Assembly: GCA_036394195.1 (NCBI GenBank)
Contig: DASWFO010000007.1
Location: 1-40,302, forward strand
From: DATJPD01 sp036394195
Lineage (GTDB): Bacteria > Pseudomonadota > Alphaproteobacteria > CACIAM-22H2
Direction: 5' to 3'
DNA: 40,302 bases
Below, piece after piece: positions 24,403 through 31,957 of the stretch (within the stretch, counting starts at the first letter, position 1; each line of letters starts with the position of its first letter). The notes beneath the pieces were generated by a model that was not told the DNA's origin, did no database searches, and was given only the letters and a program-made list of their open reading frames with translations. Made by a program: the position numbers and the translations under genes.

Positions 24403-27154
24403 GCAGGCCCCGCAGGCGATAGAGCGCCTCCAGCGCCTCTTTCGGGCTGAGCTCGTCGGGATTGATCGCCGCGAGCGCCGCCTCGACGTCGGACCGCGGC
24501 GGCTTGCCGGCGGCCGTTCCCGATTTCGGCCGGGCGGCGCTGAACAGCGGCAGATCGTCGGCGAGCCGCGTCGCGGCATTGGCCTGTTCGCCAGCCTCGA
24601 GAATCTTCAGGACCTCTTCGGACCGGGCGATGACCGCCGCCGGCAGACCGGCGAGCCGCGCGACGTGGATGCCGTACGAGCGGTCCGCGGCCCCCGGTGC
24701 CACCTCGTGGAGAAACACGACGTCGTCTTGCCATTCCTTGACCCGCATGGTCCAGCAGGCGAGCCCCTGCAGGCGCGCGGCCAGGGCGGTGAGCTCGTGA
24801 TAGTGCGTCGCGAACAGGGCCCGGCAGCGATTCATCTCGTGCAGATGCTCGACCGTGGCCCAGGCGATCGACAATCCGTCGAACGTCGCGGTCCCGCGGC
24901 CGATCTCGTCGAGAATGACCAGCGAGCGCGGCCCGGCGCGGTTGAGGATGGTCGCGGTCTCCACCATCTCGACCATGAAGGTCGACCGCCCGCGCGCCAG
25001 ATCATCGGCCGCACCCACGCGGCTGAACAGGCGGTCGACGACGCCGATGCGCGCCGCCTCCGCCGGGACATAGGAGCCCATCTGCGCCAGGATCACGATC
25101 AGGGCGTTCTGGCGCAGGAATGTCGACTTGCCGGCCATGTTCGGACCGGTCAAGAGCCAGATCCGCTTGTCGCTCGCCGCGGTCCCGCCGGACCCCGCCG
25201 CCGCATCGCTGGCGCACAGCACGCACTCATTGGCGACGAAGGCGGGACCGCCCGCCTCCGCCAGCGCCGCCTCGACCACGGGATGGCGTCCCGCCTTGAC
25301 CACGAAGTCACGGCTTTCATCGACCGTGGGCCGGCAATAGCGGCGCTCGACCGCCAATTCGGCGAGGGCGGCCGCCACATCGAGCCCGGCTATAGCGCGC
25401 GCCGCCGCGGCAATCTCTGTCGCGCGCCCCACGACCTCCTTCACCAGGTCGTCGAACAGCGCCAATTCCAGGGCCAGCGCCTTGTCGGCGGCGCTGGTGA
25501 TCTTCGATTCGAGCTCGCTGAGGTCGACCGTGGTGAACCGCATGGCACCCGCCATGGTCTGGCGGTGAATGAAGCGGCTCCCCGCACCCGTCTCGATCTT
25601 GTCGGCGTGAGTCTGGGTGACTTCGATGAAATATCCGAGCACGTTGTTGTGCCGGATCTTGAGGCTCGGGACCTTCGTTTGCTCCGCGTAGCGCGTCTGC
25701 AAACCCGCGATCAGCTTGCGGCTCTCGTCGCGGAGCGTGCGCAGCTCGTCGAGCTCCGCCGAATAGCCCGCGGCCACGAACCCGCCGTCGCGCGCCGCCA
25801 GCGGCAGATCGGGTCCCAGCGCCCGCGCCAGGCGTTCGACCAGCACGCTATGTTCGCCGAGGCCGATCCCCGCGTCCCCGATGCCCGCAGGAATTCCCGA
25901 CAGTCCGCCGTCGGCGATCACGCGCTTCAGCGTCGGCACCTGGGCGAGCGCATCGCGGAGGCCGGCCAGGTCGCGCGGGCCGCCGCGCCCGAGGCCGAGC
26001 CGCGACAGTGCCCGCTCGATGTCACCGATCCCCTTGAGCGCCGTGCGGACGGCCTCGCGCCGCCGGCCGTCGGCGGTGAACCACGCGACCATGTCGAGCC
26101 GGCGGTCGATCGCCACCGGATCGGTCAAGGGTGCTGCCAGCCGGCTCGCCAGGAGGCGCGCGCCGGCGCCGGTCAGTGTGCGATCGATCCAGTGGAGCAG
26201 CGAGCCGCGGCGCTCGCCGGAGAGGCTTTCGGCGATCTCGAGATTGCGCCGCGTGGCGGGATCGATCTCGAGCACGGTTGAGTCGGCGACCCGCGTCGGC
26301 GGGCCAAAGCGGGGCAAGCGGCCTTTCTGGGTCAGCTCGACATAGTCGACGAGAGCGCCGCCGGCCGCGAGCTCGGCGCGCCCGAACGCCCCGAAGGCAT
26401 CGAGCGCGCGGACTCCATAGAGCGCTTCCAGTCGGCGGCGGCCGTTTTCGCTGTCGAAGCGCGAGCCGGGCAGCGGTGTCAGGGCCGCCTTCCACGGCTG
26501 GAAGATCTCGAACAGCTCCGGACGCTGGATCAGCCGGTCGGAGATGAGGATCTCGCCCGGTGCGACGCGGGCCAGAACCGACGGCAGATCTCCCGCCTCG
26601 ACCGGCTGCAGCCAGAACTCGCCGGTCGACAGATCGAGCCATGTAAACCCCATGGCGCCGGCAACGCCGCCGCCGGTCTCGGCCAAAGCCGCGAGGTAAT
26701 TGTGCCGCTTGGCATCGAGCAGCGCGTCCTCGGTGAGGGTGCCGGGGGTGATGACGCGCACCACCTCACGTTTCACCACCGCCTTGGCGCCGCGCTTCTT
26801 CGCCGCGGCGGGATCCTCGACCTGCTCGCACACCGCCACGCGGAACCCCTGCCGGATCAGGCGGGCGAGATAGCTTTCCGCCGCATGAACCGGCACGCCG
26901 CACATCGGGATGTCCTCGCCGGCGTGCTTGCCACGATGCGTGAGCGTCAGGCTGAGCGCCCGCGAGGCGGTCACCGCGTCGTCGAAGAACAGCTCATAGA
27001 AATCGCCCATCCGGTAGAACAGCAGGCACTCCGGATAGGCGCGCCGTATCTCCAGATACTGCGCCAGCATCGGCGTCGCCGGTGCCGGCGCGGGGTCGGC
27101 CGCGGCGGCGGTCCGGGCAAGTGAGGTCGGGTCGGAAAGAGCGCTGTCGTTCAT
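24389..27154 (-). CDS. mutS: DNA mismatch repair protein MutS
   Basis: MutS recognises mismatches and small loops and recruits MutL. The 921-residue protein contains the mismatch-binding GDFYELF motif (F52, E54), the connector, lever and clamp domains, and a C-terminal ATPase with Walker A GPNMAGKST near residue 670 and Walker B VILDEIGRGTATFDG near 745. Length is normal. The ATG at 27154 is chosen; a frame to 27439 would run through the promoter region of maeB and lacks family similarity. The first 27 residues are Ala/Pro-rich and not conserved. It is divergent from maeB with 193 bp between starts. Confidence 0.97.
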   Translation of the reverse strand: MNDSALSDPTSLARTAAAADPAPAPATPMLAQYLEIRRAYPECLLFYRMGDFYELFFDDAVTASRALSLTLTHRGKHAGEDIPMCGVPVHAAESYLARLIRQGFRVAVCEQVEDPAAAKKRGAKAVVKREVVRVITPGTLTEDALLDAKRHNYLAALAETGGGVAGAMGFTWLDLSTGEFWLQPVEAGDLPSVLARVAPGEILISDRLIQRPELFEIFQPWKAALTPLPGSRFDSENGRRRLEALYGVRALDAFGAFGRAELAAGGALVDYVELTQKGRLPRFGPPTRVADSTVLEIDPATRRNLEIAESLSGERRGSLLHWIDRTLTGAGARLLASRLAAPLTDPVAIDRRLDMVAWFTADGRRREAVRTALKGIGDIERALSRLGLGRGGPRDLAGLRDALAQVPTLKRVIADGGLSGIPAGIGDAGIGLGEHSVLVERLARALGPDLPLAARDGGFVAAGYSAELDELRTLRDESRKLIAGLQTRYAEQTKVPSLKIRHNNVLGYFIEVTQTHADKIETGAGSRFIHRQTMAGAMRFTTVDLSELESKITSAADKALALELALFDDLVKEVVGRATEIAAAARAIAGLDVAAALAELAVERRYCRPTVDESRDFVVKAGRHPVVEAALAEAGGPAFVANECVLCASDAAAGSGGTAASDKRIWLLTGPNMAGKSTFLRQNALIVILAQMGSYVPAEAARIGVVDRLFSRVGAADDLARGRSTFMVEMVETATILNRAGPRSLVILDEIGRGTATFDGLSIAWATVEHLHEMNRCRALFATHYHELTALAARLQGLACWTMRVKEWQDDVVFLHEVAPGAADRSYGIHVARLAGLPAAVIARSEEVLKILEAGEQANAATRLADDLPLFSAARPKSGTAAGKPPRSDVEAALAAINPDELSPKEALEALYRLRGLLGGG

Positions 27155-27215
27155 CGGCGAGTCGCAATCGGCCAACGATACCACGCGCGGCAAAAGGGTC
27201 GCGAGGCGCGCGTGC

Positions 27216-27242
27216 GGCCGGCCCGCAGCCCGGCCGGCCCGC
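27216..27242 (+). repeat. Two direct copies of GGCCGGCCCGC
   Basis: The 11-mer occurs at 27216-27226 and 27232-27242, a spacing of 16 bp, in the mutS-maeB divergent gap. Each contains the palindrome GGCCGGCC. They lie directly upstream of the maeB -35 element. Meaning unknown; in GC-rich DNA this may be chance. Confidence 0.5.
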
Positions 27243-27243
27243 T

Positions 27244-27288
27244 TTGACGGCGGGTCCGCCGTTCGCCTAACATTGCGGGGAACGGCGG
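27244..27288 (+). promoter_or_regulatory. Candidate maeB promoter with 9-bp inverted repeat
   Basis: TTGACG (27244-27249) is followed after 18 bp by TAACAT (27268-27273), a fair housekeeping promoter. CCGCCGTTC (27256-27264) and GAACGGCGG (27280-27288) form a perfect 9-bp inverted repeat with a 15-bp centre that covers the -10 and predicted start. It could be an operator or fold in the 5' leader. The start codon follows about 60 nt later. Confidence 0.45.
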
Positions 27289-27347
27289 TTAACGCCGACG
27301 GCAAGAGCCCGCGAAGGTCCGAACATCCAGGGGAGCACCAACGCCCT

Positions 27348-29642
27348 ATGGCGAACGACATCGCGCAGAAGCTCGAGGAAGACGCGCTCAACTTCCACTC
27401 CCAGGGGCAGCCCGGGAAGATCGCGTTGGCGCCCACCAAGCCGCTGACAACCCAGCGCGATTTGACGCTTGCCTATTCTCCCGGCGTGGCCTGGCCGTGC
27501 CTTCACATCGCGAAGAACCCCGACCTCGCCTACGATTACACCGCCAAAGGCAACGTGGTCGCGGTGATCTCGAACGGCACGGCCGTGCTCGGCCTCGGCG
27601 ACATCGGAGCCCTCGCCGCGAAGCCGGTGATGGAAGGCAAGGCCTGCCTATTCAAGCGCTTCGCCGATGTGGATGCGTTCGACATCGAGGTCGACACCAA
27701 GAACGTCGACGAATTCGTCAACTGCGTCCGCTACATTGGTAAGGCGTTCGGGGGCATCAACCTCGAAGACATCAAGGCGCCCGAGTGTTTCATCATCGAG
27801 CAGCGCCTGCGCGAGCTGCTCGACATCCCGGTCTTTCACGACGATCAGCACGGCACCGCGATCGTCGCCACCGCCGGCCTCATCAATGCGCTGCAGCTCA
27901 CCGGCCGCGACCTGAAGAAGACGAAGATGGTGGTGAACGGCGCCGGGGCGGCATCGATCGCCTGCGTCGAGCTCCTGAAGCGCATGGGGCTGCCCGGCGA
28001 CCAGGTCATCCTCTGCGACACCAAGGGCGTGATCTACCAGGGCCGCACCGAAGCGATGAACCAGTGGAAATCGGCGCACGCCGCGCCGACGAAGGCGCGG
28101 AGCCTGGCGCAGGCCCTGGAGGGCGCCGACGTCTTTTTCGGATTGTCGGTGAAAGGGGCGATGACCAAGGCGATGGTCAAATCGATGGCCGCCAAGCCGA
28201 TCATCTTCGCCATGGCCAACCCCGACCCCGAGATCACGCCCGAGGACGTGCGCGAGGTTCGCGCGGACGCGATCATCGCGACCGGCCGCTCGGACTACCC
28301 GAACCAGGTCAACAACGTCCTGGGATTTCCGTACATCTTCCGCGGCGCGCTCGACGTCCGGGCGAGCACGATCAACGACGAGATGAAGATCGCGGCAGCC
28401 GAGGCGCTGGCGGCCCTGGCGCGCGAAGACGTGCCCGACGAGATGGATGCCGCCTACGCCGGCAAGCGCCTGCGCTACGGGCCGGAGTACATCATCCCCG
28501 CGCCGTTCGACCCGCGGCTGATCTCGATCGTTCCGGCCGCCGTTGCCAAGGCGGCCATGGACTCCGGCGTGGCGCGCAGCAAGATCACCGACATGCCGGC
28601 GTACCGCCGCAAGCTGGCGACGCGCCGCGACCCGATCGGCGCCATCCTGGCGCTTATCTTCGAAAAGGTGCAGGCCAATCCGCGCCGCGTGGTCTTCGCC
28701 GAAGGCGAAGAGGAGAAGGTGGTCCGGGCCGCGGTGCTCTTCCGGGAGATGGGATACGGCACGCCGGTCCTGATCGGGCGCGAGGAGCGGATCCACAACA
28801 TGATCGCCGCGACCGGCATCGGCCGCGCCGCCGGCCTCGAAATCCACAACGCCCGGCTGTCGAAGAACAACCGCCGCTACGCGGATTTCCTCTATCAGCG
28901 GCTGCAGCGGCAAGGCTTCCTGTGGCGGGATTGCCAGCGGATGATCAACCAGGACCGCAACGTCTTCGCCGCCGCCATGGTCGCCAACGGCGACGCCGAC
29001 GCCCTGGTCACGGGCGCCACCCGCAGCTACTACGTGGCGCTCGACGACATCCGGAAGGTGATCGACCCTGCGCCGGGGCAGCGCCTGATCGGCGTCACGA
29101 TCCTGATCGTCCGGGGCCGCGCGGTGTTCGTGGCCGATACGACGGTGACCGAGCTGCCGACGCCGCACGAGATGGCCGAAACGGCGATCGCCGTCGCCGG
29201 TCTCGCGCGCCGCATGGGCCATGAGCCGCGGCTCGCCATGCTCTCTTTCACCACTTTCGGCAACCCGGTGCGCCAGAACGCACTGCCGGTGCGCGAAGCG
29301 GTGATCGAGCTCAACCGCATGAAGGCCGCCGGACGCGACGGCATCGATTTCGAATATGACGGCGAGATGTCAGCCGAAGTGGCGCTGGATGCCGAGCTCA
29401 TGCACACCATGTACCCGTTCTGCCGGCTCTCCGACGCCGCGAACGTGCTGGTCATGCCGGGCCTGCACTCGGCCAATATCACGAGCCAAGTCATGGAGAA
29501 GCTGGGCGGCGGGACGGTGATCGGTCCGCTGCTGGTCGGGCTGGCGAAGCCGGCCCAGATCGTGCCGCTGGGAGCAACCGTCGGCGACATCGTCAACACC
29601 GCGGCTTTGGCCGCGTACGATTCCATTCCGAACCGGCGCTGA
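27348..29642 (+). CDS. maeB: NADP-dependent malic enzyme with phosphotransacetylase-like domain
   Basis: Converts malate to pyruvate with CO2 and NADPH. The 764-residue protein has an N-terminal malic enzyme domain (LAYSPGVAWPCLHIAKNP; HDDQHGTAIV metal and substrate region), an NAD(P)-binding domain (NGAGAASIACVELL), and a C-terminal half from about residue 435 resembling phosphate acetyltransferase (FAEGEEEKVVRAAVLF, ending GATVGDIVNTAALAAYD). This hybrid layout and length are typical of MaeB; the tail is generally regulatory rather than an active Pta. The ATG at 27348 gives the family start MANDIAQKLEEDAL. phoR follows 50 bp downstream. Confidence 0.96.
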   Translation: MANDIAQKLEEDALNFHSQGQPGKIALAPTKPLTTQRDLTLAYSPGVAWPCLHIAKNPDLAYDYTAKGNVVAVISNGTAVLGLGDIGALAAKPVMEGKACLFKRFADVDAFDIEVDTKNVDEFVNCVRYIGKAFGGINLEDIKAPECFIIEQRLRELLDIPVFHDDQHGTAIVATAGLINALQLTGRDLKKTKMVVNGAGAASIACVELLKRMGLPGDQVILCDTKGVIYQGRTEAMNQWKSAHAAPTKARSLAQALEGADVFFGLSVKGAMTKAMVKSMAAKPIIFAMANPDPEITPEDVREVRADAIIATGRSDYPNQVNNVLGFPYIFRGALDVRASTINDEMKIAAAEALAALAREDVPDEMDAAYAGKRLRYGPEYIIPAPFDPRLISIVPAAVAKAAMDSGVARSKITDMPAYRRKLATRRDPIGAILALIFEKVQANPRRVVFAEGEEEKVVRAAVLFREMGYGTPVLIGREERIHNMIAATGIGRAAGLEIHNARLSKNNRRYADFLYQRLQRQGFLWRDCQRMINQDRNVFAAAMVANGDADALVTGATRSYYVALDDIRKVIDPAPGQRLIGVTILIVRGRAVFVADTTVTELPTPHEMAETAIAVAGLARRMGHEPRLAMLSFTTFGNPVRQNALPVREAVIELNRMKAAGRDGIDFEYDGEMSAEVALDAELMHTMYPFCRLSDAANVLVMPGLHSANITSQVMEKLGGGTVIGPLLVGLAKPAQIVPLGATVGDIVNTAALAAYDSIPNRR

Positions 29643-29651
29643 TCCTCTTCA

Positions 29652-29668
29652 GCCGGCTTGACGCCGGC
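29652..29668 (+). terminator. Weak terminator-like hairpin after maeB
   Basis: GCCGGC-TTGAC-GCCGGC forms a 6-bp stem and 5-base loop 10 bp after the maeB stop. The nearest T-run (TTTT at 29681-29684) is 12 bases further, too far for a standard intrinsic terminator. The loop contains a -35-like TTGAC. It may therefore act on phoR expression instead. Confidence 0.3.
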
Positions 29669-29692
29669 ATCGCCGATATGTTTTAGCCGGCT

Positions 29693-31156
29693 ATGGCTTC
29701 ATCCGCCGCGTCAATGGCCCGCGTTCCACCGCCTCGTCTGGTCCGCGTCGTGGCGTTGCTGGAACTGCCGATCTTCGGGGCCCTGCTCGTCCTCATCTGG
29801 GGCGGATGGCTGGAGCCGGTCGCCGGCGTTCTGGCCTTTCTATTTGCCGCGGCGGCGGCCGCGTATATCGTGCGCCGCCATCTCTCCAGCCTGGAAGCCT
29901 TGCGGGTGCAGGTGGAGAAGTTGGCGCGCGACGAGCCCGGTGATCGGAATTACACGCCCTCGATCGAAATCCCCTCCACCGCGCCCGGCCTCGGCCAGGC
30001 GGTCGCCGACCTCGACCGGTCGTGGGTCCAACGCGGCGAGGAATTGCGCGGGCTGATCGCGGCCAACGAAGCGATTCTCGAGGCGATCCCCGATCCGCTG
30101 ATCCTGATCGACGCCAGGCGGCGGGTGACGCGCGCCAACTCCGCCGCTCGCGCCTTGTTCGGCGACACCATTGCCGGGCGCGATTTCGCCGCCACGCTGC
30201 GCCACCCGGATGTGCTCGAGGCGGCGGAGGAGGGCTTCGGTGGCCGCAGCCCCTCCCGGACCGTCGATTTCGACTGGCCGGGACCTCCGGAACGCCATTT
30301 CAGCGTCCGCTTCGCCTTCCTCCCGCGACAGCTGCCCTATGGCAATGACATGCTGATGATCCTGCGCGACGTCACCGCTCTGAAACAGGCCGAGAAGATG
30401 CGGGCCGACTTCGTCGCCAATGTCAGCCACGAATTGCGCACCCCGCTCTCCGCCATCCTCGGCTTCACGGAAACGCTGCGCGGGGCCGCGCGCGACGACC
30501 CGCAGGCCCGCGACCGCTTCCTCGCCATCATGCACGAGCAGTCGCAGCGGATGAGCCGGCTGGTGCGCGATCTGCTGTCGTTGTCCCGGATCGAGGAGAG
30601 CGAGTACACGCTGCCCACCGAGCGGGTCGAAATCGGACGCGTGGTCGGCAGCGTGGCCGACACGCTTCTGCTGCAAGCCAAGGCCAAGGGGGCCGTGGTC
30701 GAGCTCGATGTCGGGACCGATCTGCCGCCGGTGACGGGCGACGCCGACCAGCTGGCCCAGGTGTTCCAGAACCTGATCGACAACGCGATCAAATACGGCA
30801 AAGCCAACGGCAAGGTGCGCGTCGTCGCGCGCGCCGCCACCAGCGCACCACCCCGCGTCGCCGCGATCAGTGCCGCCAGCCGGTCCATCGACGGCCCGCC
30901 GCCGGCATGGATTTCGGTCGCGATCGCCGACGACGGCGAGGGAATTCCGCGCGAGCATCTTCCCCGCCTGACCGAGCGGTTTTATCGAGTGGACGCCGCG
31001 CGCTCGCGCCAGCTCGGCGGCACCGGCCTTGGCCTTGCGATCGTGAAGCACATCCTCAATCGCCATCGCGGCGCGCTGGCGATCGAGAGTGAGCCCGGCC
31101 GCGGGTCCATCTTCACGGTCTGGCTTCCGGCCAGCATGGCGCGGCCCGCCGCCTGA
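29693..31156 (+). CDS. phoR: Phosphate-regulon sensor histidine kinase PhoR
   Basis: Sensor kinase for phosphate limitation, partner of PhoB. The 487-residue protein has two N-terminal membrane segments (about 18-37 and 42-60), a short linker, a PAS domain (about 120-230), then HisKA with H246 in FVANVSHELRTPLSAILGF and an ATPase domain with N box FQNLIDNAIKYG, G1 DDGEGIP and G2 GGTGLGLAIVKH. The membrane-hairpin-PAS layout is the classic PhoR form, which senses Pst-PhoU status rather than phosphate itself. The ATG at 29693 follows a TAGCCGGCT sequence with no good Shine-Dalgarno; ATG at 29714 is an alternative. Two genes separate it from pstS. Confidence 0.92.
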   Translation: MASSAASMARVPPPRLVRVVALLELPIFGALLVLIWGGWLEPVAGVLAFLFAAAAAAYIVRRHLSSLEALRVQVEKLARDEPGDRNYTPSIEIPSTAPGLGQAVADLDRSWVQRGEELRGLIAANEAILEAIPDPLILIDARRRVTRANSAARALFGDTIAGRDFAATLRHPDVLEAAEEGFGGRSPSRTVDFDWPGPPERHFSVRFAFLPRQLPYGNDMLMILRDVTALKQAEKMRADFVANVSHELRTPLSAILGFTETLRGAARDDPQARDRFLAIMHEQSQRMSRLVRDLLSLSRIEESEYTLPTERVEIGRVVGSVADTLLLQAKAKGAVVELDVGTDLPPVTGDADQLAQVFQNLIDNAIKYGKANGKVRVVARAATSAPPRVAAISAASRSIDGPPPAWISVAIADDGEGIPREHLPRLTERFYRVDAARSRQLGGTGLGLAIVKHILNRHRGALAIESEPGRGSIFTVWLPASMARPAA

Positions 31157-31193
31157 TCCCCTTTCCCGCCGGTTCTGGTAGCATGGCGGAAAG

Positions 31194-31208
31194 CCCGCGG
31201 ATCGCGGG
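31194..31208 (+). other. Short hairpin before the dehydrogenase small-subunit gene
   Basis: CCCGCG-GAT-CGCGGG forms a perfect 6-bp stem in the 74-bp gap between phoR and the next gene, 22 bp before the start codon. It lacks a T-run. It might stabilise the message or hinder readthrough from phoR. Confidence 0.35.
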
Positions 31209-31230
31209 ATACATAAAGGGAGAAAACGCC

Positions 31231-31944
31231 ATGTCGGACGAATCCGGCGTCGGTCGGCGCGCTTTTTTCAAGACCGTCGGGGCCGCCGCGGCCCTGCCGC
31301 TTGTCTCTCTGCCCTCCGCCGAAGCGCAGACCCATGATCACGGTGCACCACCGCCGGCGCCGGGCACGGCCTATCTGTTCCTTACCGGCCCCGAAGCCGC
31401 TTTCATGGAAGCCGCCGTCGATGTGTTCATTCCCAAGGACGATGTCGGTCCCGGCGGCGTCGAAAGCGGCTGCGTCGTGTTCATCGACCGCCAGCTCGCC
31501 GGCGCCTGGGGCAAGGGCGCGCGGCTTTACCTGCAAGGGCCGTTTGGCGACAGCAAATCCGAGCAGGGCTACCAGCTGCCCCTGGCTCCGGCCGACCTGA
31601 TCCGGATCGGCATCGCCGACGTCGATGCCTGGTGCCGTGCCAATCGCGACGGCAGGACGTTCACGCAGCTGACGGCGACGGAACGCGACGCCTTGCTCAA
31701 GGTCCTCATTGAAGGCGGCAACATCGAGCTGGCCCAGGTGCCGGGGCGCACCTTCACGGGGATGCTGCTGAACGCGACGCTGGAAGGCTACTTTGCCGAT
31801 CCGATCTACGGTGGGAACCGCGACAAGGGGGTGTGGAAGATGATCGGCTTCCCGGGTGCCGGCGGCATGTTCGCGCACCTGATCGATGAATACCGGAACA
31901 AACCGTACACCGTCGAGCCGCAAGGCATCGCGGATCTCGGCTGA
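31231..31944 (+). CDS. Gluconate 2-dehydrogenase subunit 3 family protein (Tat-exported)
   Basis: Small subunit of a periplasmic membrane-linked flavin dehydrogenase. The 237-residue protein has a Tat signal, GRRAFFK at residues 8-14, followed by a hydrophobic stretch and an AEAQ-type cleavage site near residue 32. The mature part has the family pattern FLTGPEAAFMEAAVDVFIPKDDVGPGG and ends IGFPGAGGMFAHLIDEYRNKPY. Such subunits carry the cofactor-bearing large subunit across the membrane by hitchhiking. GGGAG lies 8 bp before the ATG; the longer frame to 31183 is not supported. The GMC large subunit follows by 13 bp; no cytochrome c subunit is found. Confidence 0.88.
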   Translation: MSDESGVGRRAFFKTVGAAAALPLVSLPSAEAQTHDHGAPPPAPGTAYLFLTGPEAAFMEAAVDVFIPKDDVGPGGVESGCVVFIDRQLAGAWGKGARLYLQGPFGDSKSEQGYQLPLAPADLIRIGIADVDAWCRANRDGRTFTQLTATERDALLKVLIEGGNIELAQVPGRTFTGMLLNATLEGYFADPIYGGNRDKGVWKMIGFPGAGGMFAHLIDEYRNKPYTVEPQGIADLG

Positions 31945-31957
31945 GCGGGAGCCCCCC

